From assembly GCF_008271465.1 (NCBI RefSeq), contig NZ_VMDU01000005.1, positions 124,001 to 188,000 on the forward strand: 64,000 bases of DNA, in the 5' to 3' direction. The notes beneath the pieces were generated by a model. It saw only the letters and a list, made by a program, of their open reading frames with translations. It made no database searches and had not been told where the DNA came from. A program made the position numbers and the translations under genes. The stretch is from Tabrizicola flagellatus (GTDB taxonomy: Bacteria > Pseudomonadota > Alphaproteobacteria > Rhodobacterales > Rhodobacteraceae). Below, one piece after another: positions 7,607 through 16,588 of the stretch (its first letter is position 1; every line of letters starts with the position of its first letter).

Positions 7607-8632
7607 ATGCGTACCGCAATTCTCGCCGCCGTTCTGGCGGTGACCGGTTTCTCGTCGGCAGCTCTCGCCGAAGGCAAGAAGATCGGTGTTTCCTGGGCAC
7701 AGTTCCAGGAAGAGCGCTGGAAGATCGACGAAGCCGCGATGAAGGCCGCGATCGAAGCCGCCGGCAACGAGTATGTCTCGGCCGACGCCCAGTCCTCGGC
7801 CGAAAAGCAGCTGTCGGACATCGACGCGCTGATCGCGCAGGGCGTGGATGCTCTGGTCATCAACGCCTGGGACAAGGACGCCATCGGGCCGGCCATCGAG
7901 AAGGCCGCGGCAGAAGGGATCCCGGTCGTCGGCTATGACCGCCTGATCGAGGACAACCGCACCTTCTACCTGACCTTCGACAACGTCGGCGTCGGCCGCA
8001 TCATCGCGGAAGAGGTGTTCAAGCTGGTGCCGAAGGGGAACTATGCCATCATCAAGGGCGACCCGGGCGACCCGAACGTCGGCTTCCTGCGCCAGGGCAT
8101 GGAAGAGGTCATCGGCGCGGCCGTTGCCTCGGGCGACATCAAGATCGTCGGCGAAGCGAACTCGGACGGCTGGAAGCCGGAGAACGCCCAGAAGAACATG
8201 GAGCAGATCCTGACCGCCAACAACAACGCCATCGACGCCGTGCTGGCGCAGAACGACGGCATGGCGGGCGGTGTGGCGGCTGCGCTGGCCGCGCAAGGCC
8301 TGAACGTTCCGCTGGGTGGCCAGGACGGCGACCTCGCCGCGATCAACCGCGTAGCGCGCGGCACCCAGACCGTCTCGGTCTGGAAGGACGCCCGCCAGCT
8401 GGGCAAGGCCGCCGGCGAGATCGCCTCGGCGCTGGCCGACGGCGCGGCGCTGGACGCTATCCCGGGCGCGACCAAGTTCTCGGGCGGCGAGAAGGGCGTC
8501 GAGATGAACGCCATTCTGCTGACCCCGACCCCGATCACCAAGGAGACCATCGGTCTGGCGATCGAGGCTGGCCACATCACCAAGGAACAGGCCTGCGAAG
8601 GCGCGATGCCCGACGTGGCTGCCTGCCAGTAA
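7607..8632 (+). CDS. xylF: Sugar (xylose-type) ABC transporter periplasmic substrate-binding protein, copy 2
   Basis: It also has 341 residues, with a signal peptide (about 1-21, ending AALA) and the same fold as the protein encoded just upstream; long segments such as YDRLIE, TFDNVGVGRIIA and GFLRQGMEEVIGAAVASG are identical. Cleft residues differ: SWAQFQEERWKID replaces AWGDLSQPRWRWD and INAWDKDAIGP replaces IQPVDKDEIMS, so the ligands may differ. The ribosome site GGGAGG precedes ATG. It is the copy nearest the permease genes and is followed by a stem-loop typical of highly expressed binding-protein genes. Confidence 0.9.
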   Translation: MRTAILAAVLAVTGFSSAALAEGKKIGVSWAQFQEERWKIDEAAMKAAIEAAGNEYVSADAQSSAEKQLSDIDALIAQGVDALVINAWDKDAIGPAIEKAAAEGIPVVGYDRLIEDNRTFYLTFDNVGVGRIIAEEVFKLVPKGNYAIIKGDPGDPNVGFLRQGMEEVIGAAVASGDIKIVGEANSDGWKPENAQKNMEQILTANNNAIDAVLAQNDGMAGGVAAALAAQGLNVPLGGQDGDLAAINRVARGTQTVSVWKDARQLGKAAGEIASALADGAALDAIPGATKFSGGEKGVEMNAILLTPTPITKETIGLAIEAGHITKEQACEGAMPDVAACQ

Positions 8633-8647
8633 TCTGGCCTGATCTCC

Positions 8648-8672
8648 GGCGCCGTCCCGAGGGGGCGGCGCC
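8648..8672 (+). terminator. Stem-loop between binding protein and permease genes (attenuator/mRNA stabiliser)
   Basis: GGCGCCG (8648-8654) pairs with CGGCGCC (8666-8672) around an 11-nt loop, with no real T-run after it. Such hairpins after binding-protein genes usually protect the upstream mRNA 3' end and lower expression of the membrane components. Confidence 0.55.
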
Positions 8673-8778
8673 GACCCCTTTCTCCTGGCTGGTCCGTCGC
8701 TCCGTCCTCGGAGCCCGATGACGCGCATCGCGGCGCACGGCACCGGCACAGCCCCATCCCCTCTCAGGCTGGACGGAC

Positions 8779-10170
8779 ATGACCGACACACCTCATTCCC
8801 CTGCATCCCATGCGCCGAACGAGGGCGGATTCACCCGCTTCCTGCGCGCCACGGAAATCGACCCGCGCCTGCTGGGCATGGTCGGCGCGCTTCTGCTGAT
8901 CTGGCTGGCCTTCGAGGCCTATTCGACCTTCGTCCTCGGCCGCCCCTCGATGCTTCTGGGTGCCAGCCAGGCCGAGGCGAACGGTTTCCTGACGCCGCGC
9001 AACCTGTGGAACCTGTCGGTCCAGACCGCCTATATCGGGATCATGGCCTGCGGCATGGTGCTGGTCATCATCACCCGCAACATCGACCTGTCGGTGGGCT
9101 CGATCATGGGTATGGTGGGCATGTACATGGGCCTTCTGCAGGTGGAATACCTGACGCCGGCGCTGGGCCTCGGCCATCCGTCGATCTGGATCATCACCGT
9201 CCTCTTCGGCATCGCCATGGGCGCGCTGATCGGCGCCTTCCAGGGCACGCTGATCGCCTTCCTCGGTATCCCGTCCTTCATCGTCACCCTGGGCGGCCTT
9301 CTGGTCTGGCGCGGCGCGGCCTTCCTCGTCGCCGGCGGCAAGACCATCGCGCCGCTCGACGACCGCTTCTCGCTGATCGGTGGCGGCTCCTTCGGGGCGC
9401 TGGGCAAGACCGGCAGCTGGATCTTTGCCGCCATCGCCTGCGTCTTCGTCGTCTGGGCCTTCCTGAACGGCCGCCGGTCGCGCCAGCGCCACGGCTTCGC
9501 CCTGCGCCCGGTCTGGGCCGAGACCTTCGTGATCGGCCTCGTTTGCGCGGTGATCCTTGGCGCGACGGCCATCGTGAATTCCTACATCTGGCCGACCGGC
9601 AACATCCAGAAATACTACCAGGCCCTGGGCCAGGAGATTCCGGCCTGCGCCGAACGGGGCGGCAACATCTACACCGATGTCTGCGCCAGCTTCGGCCATG
9701 GCTTCGCCTATCCGGTGCTGATCATGATCGCCGTGGCCTTCGCCATGACCATCCTGATGACCCGCACCCGCTTTGGCCGTTATGTCTTTGCCATCGGCGG
9801 CAACCCCGAGGCGGCGTCCCTGTCGGGCATCAACACCCGGGCGATGATCGTGAAGATCTTCACGCTCATGGGGGCGCTGGCCGGCATCGCCGCCGTGATC
9901 GGCGCCGCGCGCCAGAACAGCGCCACCAACGCCATGGGCAACCTCGACGAGCTTTACGTCATCGCCGCGGCCGTGGTCGGCGGCACCTCGCTGGCGGGCG
10001 GCGTCGGGACGATCTACGGTGCGATCATCGGCGCGCTGATCCTGACCAGCCTGCAGACCGGCATGGTGCTGATCGGCTTCGGCGACGGATCCTACCAGCG
10101 CATCGTGATCGGCATCGCGCTCGTCCTCGCCGTGTATCTCGACATCGTTTACCGCAAACGCATCAAGTGA
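8779..10170 (+). CDS. xylH: Xylose-type ABC transporter permease
   Basis: This 463-residue inner-membrane protein of the BPD_transp_2 (XylH/RbsC) family has about ten hydrophobic segments. The landmarks [33 protein letters not shown] and the EAA-like loop [12 protein letters not shown] are present. It is longer than E. coli XylH (about 393) because of a stretch around residues 220-320 that includes a hydrophobic segment and the loop [17 protein letters not shown]. It forms the channel for sugar delivered by the upstream binding proteins and is followed 13 bp later by its ATPase gene. Confidence 0.9.
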   Translation: MTDTPHSPASHAPNEGGFTRFLRATEIDPRLLGMVGALLLIWLAFEAYSTFVLGRPSMLLGASQAEANGFLTPRNLWNLSVQTAYIGIMACGMVLVIITRNIDLSVGSIMGMVGMYMGLLQVEYLTPALGLGHPSIWIITVLFGIAMGALIGAFQGTLIAFLGIPSFIVTLGGLLVWRGAAFLVAGGKTIAPLDDRFSLIGGGSFGALGKTGSWIFAAIACVFVVWAFLNGRRSRQRHGFALRPVWAETFVIGLVCAVILGATAIVNSYIWPTGNIQKYYQALGQEIPACAERGGNIYTDVCASFGHGFAYPVLIMIAVAFAMTILMTRTRFGRYVFAIGGNPEAASLSGINTRAMIVKIFTLMGALAGIAAVIGAARQNSATNAMGNLDELYVIAAAVVGGTSLAGGVGTIYGAIIGALILTSLQTGMVLIGFGDGSYQRIVIGIALVLAVYLDIVYRKRIK

Positions 10171-10183
10171 AGGGGCCCCTAGC

Positions 10184-10948
10184 ATGGTAGACAGAACCGG
10201 AACCCCGCTTGTCGAACTGCGCGACATCTCGATCGCCTTCGGCGGGATCAAGGCCGTGGATCACGTCACGATCGACCTTTACCCCGGCGAGGTCGTGGGC
10301 CTTCTGGGCCACAACGGCGCGGGCAAGTCCACGCTGATCAAGTGCCTCTCGGGCGCCTACAAGAAGGACTCAGGCCAGATCTTCATCAACGGCAAGGAGG
10401 TGGAGATCAACGACCCCCGCGATGCCCGCGCGCTGAACATCGAGACGATCTACCAGACCCTTGCGCTCGCCGACAACCTGGACGCCGCCTCGAACCTCTT
10501 CCTCGGGCGCGAGCTGGTGAACGCCTTCGGCTTCGTGGACGAATCGAAGATGGAGGCCGAGACGCGCAAGATCATGGGCCGGCTGAACCCGAACTTCCGC
10601 AAGTTCAACGTCCCGGTCAGCGCCCTGTCGGGCGGTCAGCGCCAGTCGGTCGCCATCGCCCGGGCGGTCTATTTCAACGCCAGGATCCTGATCATGGACG
10701 AACCGACCGCCGCTCTGGGCCCGCACGAGACCCAGATGGTCGCCGAACTGATCCAGGAACTGAAGGCGCAGGGCCTCGGCATCTTCCTGATCGAGCATGA
10801 CATCCACAACGTGATGAAGCTCTGCGACCGCGCCAGCGTGATGAAGAACGGCCAGCTGGTCGGCACGGTGAACGTGAACGAGGTCACCGACGACGACATC
10901 CTGGGCATGATCATCCTGGGCAAGAAGCCCCAGCACCTGGCCGCGTGA
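10184..10948 (+). CDS. xylG: Sugar ABC transporter ATP-binding protein (single nucleotide-binding domain)
   Basis: The 254 residues contain one complete ABC cassette: Walker [10 protein letters not shown] (42-50), signature LSGGQRQ (148-154), Walker B ILIMDEPT (168-175) and switch His in LIEHDIH. E. coli XylG has two cassettes in about 510 residues; this shorter form resembles the FrcA-type ATPases of alphaproteobacteria and would act as a homodimer. Its stop overlaps the xylB start (TGATG), so translation is probably coupled. Confidence 0.9.
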   Translation: MVDRTGTPLVELRDISIAFGGIKAVDHVTIDLYPGEVVGLLGHNGAGKSTLIKCLSGAYKKDSGQIFINGKEVEINDPRDARALNIETIYQTLALADNLDAASNLFLGRELVNAFGFVDESKMEAETRKIMGRLNPNFRKFNVPVSALSGGQRQSVAIARAVYFNARILIMDEPTAALGPHETQMVAELIQELKAQGLGIFLIEHDIHNVMKLCDRASVMKNGQLVGTVNVNEVTDDDILGMIILGKKPQHLAA

Positions 10949-12387
10949 TGTATATCGGGCTCGATCTCGGCACCTCGGGGCTCAAGGGCATCCTGATCGG
11001 CGAGGATCAGACGGTGCTCGCCGAGGCCACCGCCCCCCTGACCGTCCAGCGCCCCGCCGAGGGGTGGAGCGAGCAGTTGCCCTCGGACTGGATCTCGGCG
11101 GCCGAGACTGTCTTCGACCGGCTCGCCGCGCAGCGGTCGCTGGCCAAGGTCCGGGGGATCGGCCTGTCCGGCCACATGCACGGGGCGACGCTGCTGGATG
11201 CGGCGGACGAGGTGCTGCGGCCCTGCATCCTGTGGAACGACACGCGCAGCCATGCCGAGGCCGCCGCGCTGGACGCGGATCCGCAGTTCCGCCGGCTGAC
11301 CGGGAACATCGTCTTTCCCGGCTTCACCGCGCCCAAGCTCGTCTGGGTCCGCCGGCACGAACCTCAGGTCTGGGACAGGGTGGCCAAGGTCCTTCTGCCG
11401 AAGGATTACCTGCGCCTCTGGCTGACCGGCGAGCATGTGGGCGAGATGTCGGATGCCGCCGGCACCAGCTGGCTCGATACCGGCAGGCGCGACTGGTCGG
11501 ACGACCTGCTGGCCGCCACGGGCCTTTCCCGTGCGCAGATGCCCCGGCTGGTCGAGGGCAGCCAGGTCTCGGGCTCCCTGCGCGAGGCGCTGGCCGACCG
11601 CTGGGGCCTGCCCAGGGGCGTGGTCGTGGCCGGCGGCGGCGGCGACAACGCGGCCTCGGGCGTAGGGGTGGGCGTCGTTCGCGCGGGCGAGGCCTTCGTC
11701 TCGCTCGGCACTTCGGGTGTGCTCTTCGCCGCGAACGACGGCTACCAGCCCGACCCGGCAACGGCGGTGCATACCTTCTGCCACGCCCTGCCTGACACCT
11801 GGCACCAGATGGGCGTGATCCTCGCCGCGACCGATGCGCTGAACTGGTATGCCCGGCTGATCGGCACCGAGGCGGCGAAACTGACCGGCGAACTCGGCGA
11901 GCTGAAGGCCCCCGGCAAGACGATCTTCCTGCCCTATCTCGGCGGCGAACGGACGCCCCTGAACTCGGCCTCGGTGCGCGGGGCCTTCACCGGGCTCGAA
12001 CATGCCACCGATCGCCAGGCCGCCACCCGCGCGGTGCTGGAAGGCGTGACCTTCGCCATCCGCGACAGCCGCGACGCGCTGGCCGCGACCGGCACGCGGC
12101 TGGAGCACCTGCTGGCGGTGGGCGGCGGGTCGCGGTCGGACTACTGGCTGAAGCTGATCGCCACCGCGCTGGACTGCCCGGTGCAACTGCCCGTGGCGGG
12201 CGATTTCGGCGGCGCCTTCGGGGCCGCGCGCCTCGGCCTCATGGCCGCGACGGGCGCGGGGGCCGAGATCGCCACCCTGCCGCAGATCGCCCGGGTGATC
12301 GACCCCGATCCTTCCCTCAAGGACGCCTTTGACGCGGGCCACGCACGGTTCCGCGCCGCCCAATCTGCCATCAAGGATCTGACATGA
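10948..12387 (+). CDS. xylB: Xylulokinase
   Basis: Xylulokinase phosphorylates D-xylulose to xylulose-5-phosphate, which enters the pentose phosphate pathway. The 479 residues show the FGGY-kinase ATPase fold: phosphate-1 loop [19 protein letters not shown] at the N-terminus, substrate loop [20 protein letters not shown] with the catalytic Asp, and [16 protein letters not shown] in the C-terminal domain. The ATG at 10948 shares one base with the xylG stop; an in-frame GTG three bases earlier is possible. The gene ends in a 4-bp ATGA overlap with xylA. Confidence 0.93.
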   Translation: MYIGLDLGTSGLKGILIGEDQTVLAEATAPLTVQRPAEGWSEQLPSDWISAAETVFDRLAAQRSLAKVRGIGLSGHMHGATLLDAADEVLRPCILWNDTRSHAEAAALDADPQFRRLTGNIVFPGFTAPKLVWVRRHEPQVWDRVAKVLLPKDYLRLWLTGEHVGEMSDAAGTSWLDTGRRDWSDDLLAATGLSRAQMPRLVEGSQVSGSLREALADRWGLPRGVVVAGGGGDNAASGVGVGVVRAGEAFVSLGTSGVLFAANDGYQPDPATAVHTFCHALPDTWHQMGVILAATDALNWYARLIGTEAAKLTGELGELKAPGKTIFLPYLGGERTPLNSASVRGAFTGLEHATDRQAATRAVLEGVTFAIRDSRDALAATGTRLEHLLAVGGGSRSDYWLKLIATALDCPVQLPVAGDFGGAFGAARLGLMAATGAGAEIATLPQIARVIDPDPSLKDAFDAGHARFRAAQSAIKDLT

Positions 12388-13685
12388 CCGACTTCTTCAA
12401 AGGCATCCCCGCCATCAGGTACGAGGGCCCCGCCTCCACCAACGAATTCGCCTTCCGGCACTACAACCCGGACGAGGTGATCCTCGGCAAGCGGATGGAG
12501 GACCACCTGCGCTTTGCCGTGGCCTGGTGGCACAGCTTCGCCTGGCCGGGCGGCGACCCGTTCGGCGGGCAGACCTTCCAGCGCCCCTGGTTCGGCGAGA
12601 CGATGGAGCTGGCGAAGCTCAAGGCCGACGTAGCTTTCGAGATGTTCGACATCCTCGGCCAGCCCTTCTACTGCTTCCACGACGCCGACGTGCGCCCCGA
12701 AGGCGCGACATTCGCCGAAAGCCTGAAGAACCTGAACGCGATCGCCGACTACCTGGGCGAGAAGCAGACGAAGCACAAGGCCAAGCTCCTCTGGGGCACG
12801 GCGAACCTCTTCAGCCACCGCCGCTGGATGGCCGGCGCGGCGACGAACCCCGACCCGGATGTCTATGCCTATGCCGCCGCCACGGTGAAGGCCAACATGG
12901 ACGTGACGCATCGCCTCGGCGGGCAGAACTACGTCCTCTGGGGCGGGCGCGAGGGCTATGAGACGCTCTTGAACACCGACCTCAAGGCGGAACGCCAGCA
13001 CGCCGGGCGCTTCCTGCAGCAGGTCGTCGAATACAAGCACAAGATCGGCTTCAAGGGCACGATCCTGATCGAGCCGAAGCCGCAGGAACCCTCGAAGCAC
13101 CAGTACGATTACGACGTGGCCACGGTCTATGGCTTCCTCGTGGAGTTCGGACTGGAGAAAGAGGTCAAGGTCAACATCGAACAGGGCCACGCGATCCTTG
13201 CCGGCCACAGCTTCGAACACGAGATCGCGCTGGCGGCGGCCCTTGGCATCTTCGGCTCGATCGACATGAACCGGAACGACTACCAGTCCGGCTGGGACAC
13301 CGACCAGTTCCCGAACAACCATGCGGAAAAGGCCCTGGCCTTCTACGAGATCCTGCGCGCGGGCGGCTACACCACCGGCGGCACCAACTTCGACGCCAAG
13401 ATCCGCCGCCAGTCGCTGGATCCCGAGGACCTGATCCTCGCCCATGTCGGCGGCATGGACACCTGCGCCCGCGCGCTGAAATGCGCCGCCGCCCTTCTGG
13501 AAAGCGGAGAGCTCGAGGCCGCCCGCAAGGCCCGTTATGCGGGCTGGGAAACGCCGGCCGCCCAGGCCATGCTGAAAGGCAGCCTCGAGGACGCCGCCGC
13601 CCGCGTCATCGCCGAGAAGCTCGAACCCGAACCGAGGTCGGGCCGGCAGGAGCGGCTGGAGAACCTCTGGAACCGCTACCTCTGA
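12384..13685 (+). CDS. xylA: Xylose isomerase
   Basis: Xylose isomerase converts D-xylose to D-xylulose using two divalent metals in a TIM barrel. The 433 residues are typical of class II enzymes. Visible signatures are [12 protein letters not shown] with the catalytic His-Asp pair, [35 protein letters not shown] with metal-ligand Glu, and [17 protein letters not shown]. The start overlaps xylB by 4 bp and the stop overlaps the GH3 gene by one base (TGATG), so ATPase, kinase, isomerase and glycosidase are translationally linked. Confidence 0.96.
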   Translation: MTDFFKGIPAIRYEGPASTNEFAFRHYNPDEVILGKRMEDHLRFAVAWWHSFAWPGGDPFGGQTFQRPWFGETMELAKLKADVAFEMFDILGQPFYCFHDADVRPEGATFAESLKNLNAIADYLGEKQTKHKAKLLWGTANLFSHRRWMAGAATNPDPDVYAYAAATVKANMDVTHRLGGQNYVLWGGREGYETLLNTDLKAERQHAGRFLQQVVEYKHKIGFKGTILIEPKPQEPSKHQYDYDVATVYGFLVEFGLEKEVKVNIEQGHAILAGHSFEHEIALAAALGIFGSIDMNRNDYQSGWDTDQFPNNHAEKALAFYEILRAGGYTTGGTNFDAKIRRQSLDPEDLILAHVGGMDTCARALKCAAALLESGELEAARKARYAGWETPAAQAMLKGSLEDAAARVIAEKLEPEPRSGRQERLENLWNRYL

Positions 13686-15352
13686 TGGACGCCATCGACC
13701 GCATCCTGTCCGCCCGGCCGTTCAACCTTGACGAAACCGGGCGCGACTGGGTGCGGTCCACCCTCGGCGCCATGGACCGCGCGGCGAAGGTCCGCCAGCT
13801 CTTCGTCCACATCTGCTTCGGCACGGGGCCCGAGGTGGTGGAGCGGATCACCGCCCTCGCCCCCGCCGGGATCACCAAGTTCTTCGGCCCCGATGCGAAG
13901 GCCGAACTCGACACGCTCGACGCGCTCCGCGCCGCGGCCCCAATCCCCTACCTCGTCAGTGCCGACCTCGAAGGCAGCCGGATGAGCCTGCCCTTCGGTA
14001 CCGAGGTGCCGAATCCGCTGGCGCTGGCGGCGGTGGACGATGTGCAGGCCTCGGCCACCATCGCCCGGATCATGGCCGAAGAGGCGCGGGCGGCCGGGGT
14101 CAACTGGTCCTTCACCCCGGTCCTCGACATCAACGCACTGTTCCGCTCGCCCATCGTGGCGACCCGCGGCCTGGGCTCCGACCCCGCCCGCATCCGCGCC
14201 CATGCGCTGGCCCATATCGGCGGGCTTCAGGCCCAGGGCGTCGCGGCCACCGCCAAGCACTGGCCGGGCGAGGGCCACGACGACCGCGACCAGCACCTCG
14301 TCACCACGATCAACCCGCTGTCGGTCGAGGACTGGCGCGCCACCCACGGCGCGCTCTACCGCGCGGCGATCGAGGCGGGCGTCATGGCGGTCATGTCCGC
14401 CCATATCGCCTTTCCCGCCTATGTCCTGGCCCATGACCCCGATGCCGGGATCGAGGCCTGCCGCCCCGCCTCGGTCTCGCCCTTGCTCAACCAGACGCTC
14501 CTGCGCGGCGAGTTGGGGTTCAACGGCGTCATCGTCTCGGACGCCACACCCATGGCCGGTTTCGGCGCCTGGGCGCATCGGGACGATATGCTGCCAGAGG
14601 TCGTCTCCTCGGGCTGCGACGTGATCCTTTTCTCGGACGAACCCGAGGCCGACATCGCCCGCATCGAGACGGCGCTGGACGATGGCCGCCTGACCCTCGC
14701 ACGGCTCGACGAGGCGCTGATCCGCATCCTCGGCCTGAAGGCGGCGCTGGGGCTGCACCGGACGGGTCGCGATCCGGCCGACCGCGCCCGGCTCTTCAAC
14801 CCCGCCAATGCCCGCATCGCCGAAGAGGTGACCGCCCGCGCGCCCACGCTGGTCAAGGACGTGCAGGGCATCCTGCCCCTCTCGCCCGACCGCCACCGCC
14901 GGGTGCTGGTCTATTCGACCGGCATCGTCACACCCTTGCACGGCGAAGGCCAGGCGATGATCTTCCCCAACCTCCTGCGCGCCGAGGGCTTCGAGGTGAC
15001 AGAACATCGGCCCGGAGACCGCACCGACCAGCGCGACTTCGACCTGGTGCTGTTCCTGATGGGCGAGGAAACGCTCCTGACCCGGGGCCGCATCTTCCTC
15101 GACTGGAACCGCCTGACGGGCGGCATGTTCGGCGCCATGCAGCGGCACTGGCATGAGGTGCCGACCGCGCTGATCTCCTTCGGCTATCCCTACTACCTCT
15201 ACGACGCCCCCAGGATGCCCTGCGTGGTCAATGCCTATGCCACGATGGACACGATGCAGCGCGCCACGCTCGACTGCCTGCTGGGGCGCAAGCCCTTCCA
15301 TGGGACGAACCCGGTCGATCCCTTCTGCAACCTGCCCGACGCGCGGTTCTGA
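13685..15352 (+). CDS. Glycoside hydrolase family 3 protein with NagZ-like catalytic loop
   Basis: The 555-residue protein has the GH3 TIM barrel (about 1-350: YLVSADLEGSRM, WSFTPVLDINALFRSPIVAT) with the loop KHWPGEGHDDRDQH and the nucleophile region GFNGVIVSDATPM, followed by a C-terminal domain. An Asp-x-His dyad in the K-H-x-P-G loop is the hallmark of NagZ-type beta-N-acetylhexosaminidases and is absent from classical GH3 beta-glucosidases and beta-xylosidases. There is no signal peptide, so it is cytoplasmic. Coupling to xylA suggests it processes an imported xylose-containing or related glycoside; the real substrate is unknown. Confidence 0.8.
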   Translation: MDAIDRILSARPFNLDETGRDWVRSTLGAMDRAAKVRQLFVHICFGTGPEVVERITALAPAGITKFFGPDAKAELDTLDALRAAAPIPYLVSADLEGSRMSLPFGTEVPNPLALAAVDDVQASATIARIMAEEARAAGVNWSFTPVLDINALFRSPIVATRGLGSDPARIRAHALAHIGGLQAQGVAATAKHWPGEGHDDRDQHLVTTINPLSVEDWRATHGALYRAAIEAGVMAVMSAHIAFPAYVLAHDPDAGIEACRPASVSPLLNQTLLRGELGFNGVIVSDATPMAGFGAWAHRDDMLPEVVSSGCDVILFSDEPEADIARIETALDDGRLTLARLDEALIRILGLKAALGLHRTGRDPADRARLFNPANARIAEEVTARAPTLVKDVQGILPLSPDRHRRVLVYSTGIVTPLHGEGQAMIFPNLLRAEGFEVTEHRPGDRTDQRDFDLVLFLMGEETLLTRGRIFLDWNRLTGGMFGAMQRHWHEVPTALISFGYPYYLYDAPRMPCVVNAYATMDTMQRATLDCLLGRKPFHGTNPVDPFCNLPDARF

Positions 15353-15370
15353 TCTGCCGCAAGGTCAGAA
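15347..15370 (+). terminator. Possible hairpin at end of the xyl operon
   Basis: TTCTGATC (spanning the GH3 stop) can pair with GGTCAGAA at 15363-15370 around an 8-nt loop, with one G-T pair. It is not followed by a T-run, so termination here is only tentative. Confidence 0.35.
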
Positions 15371-15375
15371 ATCGC

Positions 15376-15392
15376 TTGTCGTCTGGCGACAA
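15376..15392. promoter_or_regulatory. Palindromic operator-like site before proline-racemase-family gene
   Basis: TTGTCG-N5-CGACAA is a perfect 6+6 inverted repeat, 57 bp before the start at 15449. The TTGTC/GACAA half-sites resemble operators of GntR-family (FCD subfamily) repressors, and the left arm could also act as a -35 element. No GntR regulator is encoded nearby. Confidence 0.5.
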
Positions 15393-15448
15393 ATCGTGCC
15401 TACATCAAGTCGGCATGAAATGGTGCCTGCCAAGGGGACGAGGCCGCG

Positions 15449-16480
15449 ATGCGCTGGAAGAAGACATTGCAGGTCGTGGACGTGCATTGCGAGGGCGAGA
15501 TCGGCAAGGTCATCACCTCGACCACGCTGGATGTGCCGGGGGCGACCATGCTGGACAAGCTGGTGCATCTGAACCGCGTGGACGACAGCCTGCGCCGGCT
15601 GGTCTGCTTCGAGCCGCGCGGCTTTGCCCAGATGACGGTGAACCTGGTGCTGCCGCCCACACGGCCGGACGCGGATGCGGGCTTCATCGTGCTGCAACCG
15701 GACAAGGCGCATCCGATGTCGGGGTCGAACGCGATCTGCGTGGTCACGGCGCTCTTGGAAACCGGCATGCTGGCGATGCGGGAGCCCGAGACGACGGTGC
15801 GCCTCGACACCGCCGCGGGCCTCGTGACGGTCACCGCCGCCTGCCAGGACGGCAAGGTGACCTCGGCCGCGATCGAGACCTCGCCCTCCTTCGTGCAGGA
15901 TCTGGATCTGGTGCTTGAGACCTCCGATTTCGGCCGGATCAAGCTGGATGTGGCCTATGGCGGCTGCTTCTACGGGCTGATCGACGTGGGCCAGCTCGGC
16001 CTGACGATCGCGCCGCAGAACGCCCACGCGCTGATGCGGGCCGGCACCGCGATCCTGACCGAGCTTGCGGCGAAGGTGCCGGTCGCGCATCCCGAACGGC
16101 CGCAGATCAACCAGTTCTCCTACGTCATGTTCCGCGACATCCGCGGGGACCTGGTCCAGACCTGCACCGTGCTGAAGCCGGGCAGGGTGGACCGCTCGCC
16201 CTGCGGCACGGGCTCGTCGGCCAATCTCGCCGCGATGCAAGCCCGGGGGCTGGTGAAGACCGGGGACAGCCTGACCAGCGAGTCGATCATCGGCTCGCGC
16301 TTCCGGGTCGAGATGCTGGGCGAAACCACCGTCGGCAACCGCCCCGCCGTGCTGCCCCGGGTCACGGGGCGGGCCTGGATCTACGGCATCTCGCAACTGG
16401 GTCTCGACCCCACCGACCCCTTCCCGCGCGGCTTTGCCCTGTCCGACACCTGGGGCCCGCATGTGGACGAGATTCTCTGA
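15449..16480 (+). CDS. Proline racemase family protein (hydroxyproline epimerase/dehydratase-like), Ser-Cys type
   Basis: The 343 residues have the two-lobed proline racemase fold. The second catalytic motif is intact (DRSPCGTGSSANL, Cys252), but in the first motif the usual M-C-G-H reads M-S-G-S (Ser91), so one catalytic thiol is replaced by serine. Family members racemise proline, epimerise 4-hydroxyproline or dehydrate 3-hydroxyproline; a Ser-Cys pair argues against simple proline racemase, but the activity cannot be assigned. It is preceded by a GntR-like palindrome and followed 108 bp later by a ThDP-dependent enzyme on the same strand. Confidence 0.8.
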   Translation: MRWKKTLQVVDVHCEGEIGKVITSTTLDVPGATMLDKLVHLNRVDDSLRRLVCFEPRGFAQMTVNLVLPPTRPDADAGFIVLQPDKAHPMSGSNAICVVTALLETGMLAMREPETTVRLDTAAGLVTVTAACQDGKVTSAAIETSPSFVQDLDLVLETSDFGRIKLDVAYGGCFYGLIDVGQLGLTIAPQNAHALMRAGTAILTELAAKVPVAHPERPQINQFSYVMFRDIRGDLVQTCTVLKPGRVDRSPCGTGSSANLAAMQARGLVKTGDSLTSESIIGSRFRVEMLGETTVGNRPAVLPRVTGRAWIYGISQLGLDPTDPFPRGFALSDTWGPHVDEIL

Positions 16481-16588
16481 CACCGGCCGGGCGGGGCAAG
16501 GCTCTCCCTTGTCTCTGGCCCCATTTCGGGGCTTCCTGCCGCCGGGGCGCCGTGCAACAGCGGCGCATCGGCAGGATTGGACGACGGC

